From positions 1 to 40,893 of the forward strand of contig JAAAIG010000001.1 of NCBI GenBank assembly GCA_015852425.1: 40,893 nucleotides of DNA, read 5' to 3'. A program made the position numbers and the translations under genes. The notes under the pieces are model-generated. The model saw only the letters and a program-made list of their open reading frames with translations. It did not search any database and had not been told where the DNA came from. Position 1 is the stretch's first letter, and every line of letters begins with the position of its first letter. This document shows, in pieces, positions 33,395 through 40,893 of the stretch. Origin of the DNA: Gryganskiella cystojenkinii (taxonomy: Eukaryota; Mortierellomycota; Mortierellomycetes; Mortierellales; Mortierellaceae).

Positions 33395-34445
33395 CTGATG
33401 ACGGATCAATGGGAAAGGATGACCAATTGGTGGTTGTCGTAACGAGAACGAGAACGAGTATAGGCTGAAGCGACCGTGAAAAGGAAGAAGTCGAGATAAC
33501 TCAAGGAGGACTAGATCGAAAAAAGGCAGGGGGAAATCAAAAGGGAAAGTGAGGTGAAAATTAGTTGAAAAAAAGAGGAAGAAATGTCTATTCCTTGATG
33601 TGATCCTTGTGGTCTTTCATGCAAAAAGAGAGAAGGATGAGGAAAGCGAGGGAACAGAGGGAACACAAGAGAAGAGCAAGCACAGGCTATAAGCTGAGGC
33701 TGGATAAACCCAGAAAAGAGAGAAGGATATCTCATATTCCAGTCCGACCATCGCGTTCGTTGAGGTGCATATGGAACAGATCGAGGAACCTACATCTGTG
33801 AGAGTGGAATGGGATTTTAATTTCTTTCTGTCTGTTTTTTTCTGTACCTGTATCTGCTGCCGGACTCCGGCAATTGTTGTTCTCTTGTAACTGTCGGTTG
33901 CCAGTTGGGCGTAACAGTTCAAGGAACCAGCTATTATCCGTTGCAACTACCGTCGTCCTTTTGGACTTACTGAGATTTGGTGATTGCCCCAATCTTTTGC
34001 CACCAAATTGGTCTGCAGTGCAGGGAGTGTGGCTCGCGTGTTTTTTTGTCCCTACCTTGGTAATCTTTGCTGGACAAGCGCCGCACGTCCCTTTTCCGAG
34101 TCCCCCTTGTTTCTCTTTTTGCATATGACAGTTCTCTTATCTTTCTTCGACATCACTTTTTCTCGACCATGTCCTCACATCTCCGTCTCACATTTCGACG
34201 TTCAATCATGAAAAGTGACTGAGCAACGGTGACTCAAGAACAGTGCATAATTGCCACCACTTCTTTTTTATTATCAAACCATGACCAATTGTTGTCGTCC
34301 TCGTCGTTGTCCTCGTCATTATGGCACAAACCGACAACTTTGTTTTCTTTTCTTTTCGTGTTGTCATTTCCGCCATTTACCCCTCATTTCAGAAGATAAT
34401 AACTCTCGCCTCTCTCATTCTTAAAAGTCATTCTTTCCCACACCA
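33395..34445. other. Divergent promoter region, chitin synthase / F-box 2
   Basis: About 1.05 kb between two divergent starts. Both ends are pyrimidine-rich in the direction of their gene. Open frames in the middle overlap in several frames and have no recognisable content. No RNA gene seen. Confidence 0.45.
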
Positions 34446-35999
34446 ATGCACGCTCGTGCACTTTCTTTGCCTGAAATCAGACTCCTCATTGGTCGCTTTC
34501 TCTCACAATGCGATCTCGTCTCATGCATGTCCGTCTCCCAAGACTGGCGCCAGACCTTTGACCCAATCCTCTGGTCCAGACTCACCTTCACCGATAGCAG
34601 CACCACTCGTCGACACGCCTCCGCATCGGCCCTCGCATCCCACGCTCACCTCGTCCATTCCTTATCCTTCCAGGGTCGGTTTCCAGACGAATATTTCACG
34701 ATCCGAGGTCTGAAAAACCTCCGGTCCTTTCACTACTCGGGTTCCACGATCGTCCCACAGCGACTTTCGCTCATCGCTCGGTTTATCCAAGCCCACAGGG
34801 AATCGCTCGAGTCCATTGATGTCTACCTTCATGGTAACAAACCTGTCGCGATCTTTTGGGAGGCTCTCTCGGAATGTGTTCGACTCGAGTCCCTGGTTTT
34901 GCATTTTGCCGAGATACGGTTGAAGAGGGACTTTGATCAGTTCTGGGCCAGCCTACAGAACCTCGTCTCCTTGTCCTTGACAGATGTCGTCATGACCGAT
35001 GGTTGCTTGGACCGACTTGATACCACCTGTTCTTCATCGTCGTCTGCTTTTCCCCTGTTAATCAACTTGAAGCATATCCACCTCTCCAGGCTTAGAGGTG
35101 CAACTTCAGAGAAACAAATGTTGCTCCTTCAGCAATGCCCGAACCTTTTGTCAATCTTTTGGCGAGGCATCGAATTCATCATAAAGTTTTCAATGAGAAC
35201 CTTTGTCCACGCTCTCCAAGCCGGAACCTGGCCTCACCTACACTCGATCGACGTCATCGGTGACGAAGTCCAAGACGAGCTCTTGTCCACCATGCTCCAA
35301 TCCATGATCAAGCCTGGTCCTCGATCACTCACACTGATCAAGACGGGATTTGGACCTCAAGCTTTTGCGACGATTGAGCGCATATCGCTTGGCACGACGA
35401 TACAAAAGTTGGAGTTGCATGCCTGTGTCAGAGTCCCCAGTTGGATCCTCCAAAGGATCATGGAAACGATGTCGTCGTTGCGATATTTTTCTGCAGATCG
35501 ACTTTCTGAATCCGATATCACCTCCGGATCAAATTGGGCATGTCAGGGACTAGAACATCTCGAGATCTTGATCGATCTTGATTACGATCCATCCTCTGTT
35601 GACTCTTCCTCTCCTTCTCAACAACAACAACAACAAGCCGTCACGTACACATCTCCCTCACTCGAAGCTCGTCATCGTTCCCTCTACGGTCAGATCGCTC
35701 GTTTGGATCGCTTAAAGTTCTTGAACGTGACCCGGTATGTGACCGGACTTGTGAATTCTTCATCAGTCAATAAAATGAGGCATTGTCTTTGTCACGGTCT
35801 AGGATCACTCGAGACCCTGAGACGACTGCAGCATTTCAGATTCGCTCCAGGATTTCAAGAACTGGGCGAAGACGAGATCCTGTGGATGACCATTCATTGG
35901 CCTCGATTGGAGACAGTCTCTGCGGGTGTGACCCGAGATTTCGATGCGACCCTGTTGATGGTTGCGAAACTGAACCGTCATGGCATCAAAACCGTGTAG
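34446..35999 (+). CDS. F-box / leucine-rich-repeat protein (F-box 2)
   Basis: Intronless, 517 residues. It opens directly with an F-box (about residues 7-48: LPEIRLLIGRFLSQCDLVSC, SVSQDWRQTFDPILW), followed by irregular leucine-rich repeats to about residue 500, among them LRSFHYSGSTIV, LESIDVYLHG, LVSLSLTDVVM and LKHIHLSRLRG. A short Gln run (about 394-399) sits in a Ser-rich loop. Expected role: substrate receptor of an SCF ubiquitin ligase; target unknown. The ATG follows a CT-rich leader. The protein lacks the long disordered leader of F-box 1, and the two are clearly separate members of the same broad family. A 15-base tandem duplication lies just after it. Confidence 0.9.
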   Translation: MHARALSLPEIRLLIGRFLSQCDLVSCMSVSQDWRQTFDPILWSRLTFTDSSTTRRHASASALASHAHLVHSLSFQGRFPDEYFTIRGLKNLRSFHYSGSTIVPQRLSLIARFIQAHRESLESIDVYLHGNKPVAIFWEALSECVRLESLVLHFAEIRLKRDFDQFWASLQNLVSLSLTDVVMTDGCLDRLDTTCSSSSSAFPLLINLKHIHLSRLRGATSEKQMLLLQQCPNLLSIFWRGIEFIIKFSMRTFVHALQAGTWPHLHSIDVIGDEVQDELLSTMLQSMIKPGPRSLTLIKTGFGPQAFATIERISLGTTIQKLELHACVRVPSWILQRIMETMSSLRYFSADRLSESDITSGSNWACQGLEHLEILIDLDYDPSSVDSSSPSQQQQQQAVTYTSPSLEARHRSLYGQIARLDRLKFLNVTRYVTGLVNSSSVNKMRHCLCHGLGSLETLRRLQHFRFAPGFQELGEDEILWMTIHWPRLETVSAGVTRDFDATLLMVAKLNRHGIKTV

Positions 36000-36113
36000 A
36001 AGAGAGATGGGGAGGATTGGTACCGGAGATGTAACGCTTTCCTCATCAAAATAAAAAAAAGAAAGCAGAAACCAATCCTGTTGACCTTAAGCTTGGACCG
36101 GTGTTTGTGGATT

Positions 36114-36143
36114 CCATTGTCCCTGTGTCCATTGTCCCTGTGA
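36114..36143 (+). repeat. 15-nt tandem duplication
   Basis: Two adjacent copies of CCATTGTCCCTGTGT, the second differing at the last base, in the 3' flank of F-box 2. Confidence 0.9.
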
Positions 36144-36410
36144 AACCGGAAAGGGAAGTTGCTTGTTCTTGTTGGTTGTTTTTTTTGTTTGTTGGCAGAG
36201 AAAAAGCAGTAAAGGAGGAGGAGCATGGGAATTTTATTTTTTATTTTTTTTGGAGGTTCAAGCGCCTCGCTTTTCTAGTACAGCTCGAACCCTTCCCACA
36301 GATCTGGGTGCTCGATTTTGTTGTTTCTGTCTATGTATGCGAACACTAACCAAAACTATAACTGTATAAGCCCTATGCCTCAAAACCATGACAAAGTCAG
36401 CGTCAGCAAC

Positions 36411-36432
36411 TTTTTTTTTTTTTTTTTTTTTT
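36411..36432 (+). repeat. Poly-T run (T22)
   Basis: Twenty-two uninterrupted T, followed by AA and six more T. The exact length in an assembly is often unreliable. Confidence 0.95.
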
Positions 36433-37353
36433 AATTTTTTTAAGGAGCTTTGAAATATCTACTATAGGTAAGAAAGCTCGACGCAGGTTCAACTTTTGTT
36501 TCTGTGTGAGCTTTTTTTTTCTTTCTCCAGCTCCGAATTGTTCACGATGTGCTCGAGGGCTAAGCCTCGACCGTGTCTATTCCGCACTTTATTGCTTTTG
36601 TGCTACCAAGCTTTCTGGGGGAATCTCTTGAAGCTGGTCGAAGACAGCGCGTTTGAGAAAAAAAAAAGAGGAAGAAGGATGTCGTGATGATTTTTTTGTT
36701 TGTTTGTTGTGTAGCTTTGTTTTCATACACAGAGAAGGACGACGAGAACAGGGGGAAAGAAGGTGAACGAGTCTACCTTGAGAGCGAACGAGGCTCGGCT
36801 TCTTTCACCTGCTTTTTCTCTCACTTGATCACTTTTTTTCATCGCGCCTTCTCTTTCTGAAGCATCCTTCCATCGCCTTTTCCATTCTGCCCACTCTCTC
36901 CCAACGGCTCAAACATTTGTCGCCCCTTTACATGATTCTTTGCAAACAGCGGACACTCTGCCTCTTCTCTGCACCGTAGATCAAGAGTCTCCTATTTCCA
37001 GATCATTGATCTCTCACCAGGCAGAACACAACCCGAACCTAGGCTTAGAGTTAACAATCTCCAGCCCAACTCTTTTTCATTATATATTTTGCTCTCTTTC
37101 TCTTATTCTCGGCGAGTTGTCGGCCCCATTTGTATTTGCTTGCCTCATTCGAAGCCTTCTCCGTTCTTCTCCCCCCTTTTCTTTCCCTTCTCTTCTCTCT
37201 CATTCATCTCTCCATCTCCTTTCAAACCACACACACCATTTCAGATCTGAGAGGGGTTACAATTCGCCTTCGCCCCCTCTCTTTTCATCTCAAAAAAGAA
37301 TTGATTCCGCGTCGCGTCTTTCTCTCGCTCTTTCTCTCCATTTCACCACAACA

Positions 37354-39903
37354 ATGACTCAAACTCAAAGTCGCCCCCGATCCGGGACGCGATGGGCCGC
37401 CATGAATACAACAGGAGGTCACTTCTTCTCAATATATATCTCCGCTTCTCTCCTTTTTTCAGTACTATTGCTCGTCATACCCCTCTTCATCCCAATCGCC
37501 AACGCTCAATCACAGGCAACTGTCACCCCGCTCTCCGTATCCGGGGCCGCCACAGCCAGGACCGCGACCAAGATGTACGTCCAGGGTGGGAATCATTCTG
37601 GTATCAACATTGGTCAACTTTTTTCTCTCGATCTCGCGGTTCCCTGGTCCACTTTTGCACCAGCTTGGACACAACATACAAACACGGGTCCTGCCCAGGT
37701 TCTCTTTCCCGCTGTCTTTTCAAAAGATGACCAAACGATGGTGACATTTCATTCTGGAGGCCCCACGTTCGGACGTCGGTATTCAGTCCTTCAGGATCGA
37801 TGGCTCCCCTCTGCCATTGCGATCGAAAATGACTTTCAAGGTGTCGGTGCAGTCCTCGATCCGGACTCGGGGATCGTTTATATCACGGGCGGGTACACGA
37901 CTCGGGATATGATGAGCATCTATGATTTCGCGACAGATTCGATCCGGGAGGCGGGCATGTTACCAGCACCCGAGTTCACACTGAGGGCACGATCATATTA
38001 TGGTCATGTATGGTGTCGAACTCGAAAAAGCATTATTTATTTTGGAGGGTATAACGACTCCCTCCAACCGGACATGAGCGCCAATGTCCTAACGGAATAT
38101 ATACCCTCGACAAATACTTGGCAGACCTTGGTAAAAAAAAATGTCTTTCGTTTGTCAAGGATCGGCCAATCAGCCCTATTTCATAACCTTCATTTGGATA
38201 AGCCCTCGACTGATACTCTGCTCAATCTTCTGCCCCCTTTTTTACTTTACTTTTGTAGACCACGACTGGATTTGCACCGGCAATGCGAGCGGATCTCTGC
38301 ATGGCAATCAGTAAGTCCAATAAGAAAGAAGGAAAAAAAAATGATCAAGTCGAAAAAGAGGATTATGTAACATTTGCAATCAATTTCGATCAATTTCTGC
38401 CGCAATCTAAAGTCTTCTTTACTACTGCTGGAAATAGACGACGACGGAACCAAGATCGTGATCTTTGGAGGCACACTCTCCAGCAACTTGAGCTACGCCA
38501 ACGACATCTTTATCATTGATCTTTTAACCATGACGTGGCGTCAGGGTACCTCAGGTCTCTATCGTGCCTATGCCTCCTGCACAATGGCCGGAAACCAACT
38601 GATCGTCTGGGGGGGTGTGGATCAGGCCAAACGCATGGTTGACAACACCATCCTCCTCTACGATATCGACCATAACGCCTGGGGTACCTCTTATACCCCA
38701 CCCCTGTCTTATGTCGAAATCGCCAAGAATCAAACCAACCAGATCCCGGGCGGAACAGCTGGATCGAATAACGAGTCAGGGGGGTCATCTGGAGGACCCA
38801 ATACAGGGTCATCATCTTCAAGTAAATCTCATGCGGGTGTCATTGCTGCGGGGGTGGTCGGAGGACTGGCCGTAATATGTGCCGTAGCTTTATTGTGCAT
38901 CTTTTACAAGCGCAAGAGCCCAGATGCCATCAATACCAAGAAAACAAAGAGACGAGGTATCGGTGGGCAGGAAAGCGGGACAACCGAGCTCCGGGATCGC
39001 AAATACTCGAACGAAGTCGCCCAAAATGATGAAGAGCTCCAAAATCTTCGGCAACAGGTCCAAAATCGAGAGGAAGAACTAGAGCTCCGGAGAAGACTCT
39101 TGCAGTTACAACAGGAGCAACAGCAACATCTTTTGTTACAGGCGCAGCAAGTACAGCATCGGCAGCAGGTACAGGTCGCGCCTCCACTCCCTTACGTCTT
39201 CCAACCATCCACTTCACCCGTTCTGGGTACATTTGATCCTTTCAGGAATGTGACCACCGGGTCGGGTCATCCCTATAACCAACAGCAGCCACAACCACAA
39301 CACCATACAGACCCCATCAAAACCGCTGGAGGACCCACTCAAACGACTGCAGGTTTGTTTTCGCCCATGCTGCCGCATTATTCTTCTGTTCAAGGAGGAA
39401 CAAGCGGCGGCGTAATATACCCCCAACCTGCAAATCCGTACGAACGTCAACCTTCACCTTCGTCCTCAGTTTCCTCGACGAACTATTCTCAGCCTTCCTC
39501 GCAAGTCCTTTATTCGGCTCATCCTTATCGACCCGCGGCTTCACCCACACCATCATATTCACTAATTAGTGGGACAACCACGACGGGGTCCATGCTCACG
39601 ACCTCCCAACCCCCGAGTCGAGGCAATTCAGTAGGACATGGTCACTACCAGTATGCACAGCAGCAGCATCAGCAGCAGCAGCAACAGCAACAACACCAGC
39701 AGGCCAGTTACCCTCCAATCGCAGCCGGCGGATCGACACAAGAACGTGGTCGGAGTGCTAGAGAGTCTAGAATAGGAGGAGGCACTAGTAGCACTGGCGG
39801 CGGCGGTGGTAGTAGTAATAGTAATAGTGGCCCTGGAAGAGAAAGACCACGAGGACCTTCGCCCAAGAACCCACAAGTTGGGGCAAGAGAGAGAAGAGTG
39901 TGA
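37354..39903 (+). CDS. Kelch-repeat single-pass membrane protein (kelch B)
   Basis: Three exons: 37354-38130, 38259-38310, 38438-39903. The sum is 2,295 nt, giving 764 residues. The N-terminus has a hydrophobic core (about 28-48) ending IANA/QSQ, a good signal-peptide site. The ectodomain has kelch blades with paired glycines (MYVQGGNHSG, VYITGGYTTRD, IYFGGYNDS, VIFGGTLSSN, IVWGGVDQ). A Ser/Gly-rich linker leads to one membrane span (about 409-433, GVIAAGVVGGLAVICAVALLC) and a basic stop-transfer. The cytosolic tail has a coiled-coil-like Gln/Glu segment (RQQVQNREEELELRRRLLQL), Pro/Ser/Tyr-rich sequence, a Gln run and a basic end. Exon plan, the LCMA motif across exon 2 and domain order match kelch A, so the two are paralogues. 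Likely a cell-surface receptor or polarity factor by layout; ligand unknown. Confidence 0.9.
39658..39702 (+). repeat. CAG/CAA tract in kelch B tail
   Basis: Fifteen codons of mixed CAG/CAA with CAT and CAC, coding for a Gln/His run in the cytosolic tail. Confidence 0.9.
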
Positions 39904-40893
39904 TCGACTTTGGTTTGGCACCATAATGTATTTATTTTTGTCCAAATATTCATTTTGCTGTGAATATCCCCTTCCTATTTTCCTTTATTTTCATTTCATT
40001 TCATTGCATCCAACCAATCTCTTTGTCTTCATTTCTTGGACCCTCTCTATCTTCTTCATACCCGAGGGCTGTCCGCATAATGTAATTCGATAAAAGCTCA
40101 AGTTTTACATACCTTGATCAACTCAGAAGCAGTGACTTTCGGTAAAAGTAGGTCTACTTTATCCGAAAAAACTTTCAAGGATTGGGTGTCCTTGCAAAAA
40201 AAGTAGAAAGCTAGGTTTTTTTTGTCTTTGCCCGCCCAAGATTGTTCATTTTTGATTGTTGTGAGCAGAAAGTGGGGATAGGCTGAGGCAGTGCAGATCC
40301 AAAGAAATAAAGAAAGAGCTGAAGCGGCGGTGGATGGGGGAAAAAAAGGCGTGTGGTGAGGCAAGGCGACAATCAAAACTTTTTCTTTTCTTTTTTCTCT
40401 GTGTTTGCATTTGCGTGCATTTTGTACGACACACGAGAGGTCGAAAACAGAAAGTTATTGTTCCTTTACTTTTTTTATTTATTTTTAAATCAGCGCGAAA
40501 GAGAAAAGGATGACCACCAGTGTCAAAGCGACCTTGGAGTCTTTTCGAAAAGACGATTACTTCGACGAGTTGGGAGTTTTTTTTTGACATGAACCATTCG
40601 GAGAGAAAAGCAAAGGCAAGAAACCACTTTCAAAACTGATGCTTCACGTTTCCCTGGTCCGTAAGTTTCGAACACAGAAAGCTGTGTTGAACTAGATCTT
40701 TTTCTTTTTTGTGCTGTTCCTGAATTGTTTGTCGCACAGCACCGCAATCTCAGCACTTGACATTTGGCTCTCCCTTTGCCCCGCCCATCCATCCACTTGG
40801 GGTGAAGTTGCATCGCCTCGTCCTGACTTTCTTCCTCTTTCCACTTTTGCCACTGTTGTTTCCACTTACTTCGCCAACACCAGCAGTAGCGTA
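39904..40893. other. Right-hand flank after kelch B
   Basis: About 990 bases. The first part is the 3' flank of kelch B. On the minus strand a coding-like stretch DTQSLKVFSDKVDLLLPKVT (ending near 40,125 at an AAG/GTATGT donor-like site) follows a TTTTTGCAAG acceptor-like site. It might be one exon of a small gene, but I could not assemble the rest. The far right is CT-rich on the plus strand and may lead into a gene beyond the window. Confidence 0.35.

Larger units (their letters stand above)
36000..37353. other. Intergenic region, F-box 2 / kelch B
   Basis: About 1.35 kb. It holds the 3' flank of F-box 2 with a 15-base tandem duplication (36114-36143), a T22 run (36411-36432), other T-rich runs, a possible TATA-like TATATATTTT at 37081-37090, and a CT-rich leader of kelch B from about 37,140. 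An in-frame extension upstream of the chosen kelch B ATG translates leader sequence and is not accepted. No other gene seen. Confidence 0.5.

Noticed and set aside
36940..37353. N-terminal extension of kelch B
   Set aside because: The frame is open upstream, but there is no ATG-led conserved sequence and the composition is that of a pyrimidine-rich leader; the ATG at 37354 leads into a good signal peptide.
1..40893. CRISPR arrays, insertion sequences, bacterial-type operons
   Set aside because: None seen; spliced genes and AATAAA signals show a eukaryotic nuclear sequence.

Overview
The window is nuclear DNA of a filamentous fungus, most likely an early-diverging one of the Mortierella type. 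The visible reasons are short GT-AG introns (about 50 to 155 bases, one of 423), F-box/leucine-rich-repeat proteins, a division II chitin synthase with a cytochrome-b5-like region, CAG/CAA-rich protein tails and CT-rich leaders. The genus is an inference; no marker gene fixes it. I rebuilt the exon structures by hand. In every multi-exon gene the exon lengths sum to a multiple of three and the protein reads across each junction into family-conserved sequence.

Left part (1-12.2 kb) is compact and gene-rich: an F-box/LRR protein (+), a seven-exon S9 prolyl-oligopeptidase-type peptidase (-), a five-exon alpha/beta hydrolase (+), an eight-exon RecQ5-type DNA helicase (-), and a four-span membrane protein with a glutamine-rich tail (+). 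Middle part (13.6-23.3 kb) holds a 1,717-residue CSC1/OSCA-type stress-gated cation channel with a very long low-complexity tail, then a single-pass membrane protein with kelch repeats (kelch A).

The stretch 23.3-29.4 kb is different. It is mostly non-coding and full of decayed sequence: two fragments of the 3' part of nuclear LSU rRNA in the same orientation, an F-box/LRR pseudogene lying between them (one nonsense codon, three frame changes), and a truncated relic of a third kelch gene that matches the tail of kelch A. One intact small gene sits inside it, a secreted cupredoxin. A 10-N assembly gap closes the stretch.

Right part (29.4-40.9 kb) is ordinary again: a four-exon class IV-type chitin synthase (-), a second F-box/LRR gene (+), and a second intact kelch membrane gene (kelch B, +) with the same exon plan as kelch A, including a middle exon of exactly 52 nt.

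The theme is the cell surface: a mechanosensitive channel, two kelch-ectodomain membrane proteins, a tetraspan protein, chitin synthase and a secreted copper protein. Whether they act together is not shown by the sequence. The most promising little-described element is the kelch-receptor family (signal sequence, kelch ectodomain, one membrane span, glutamine-rich cytosolic tail) that has duplicated locally and left a dead third copy.
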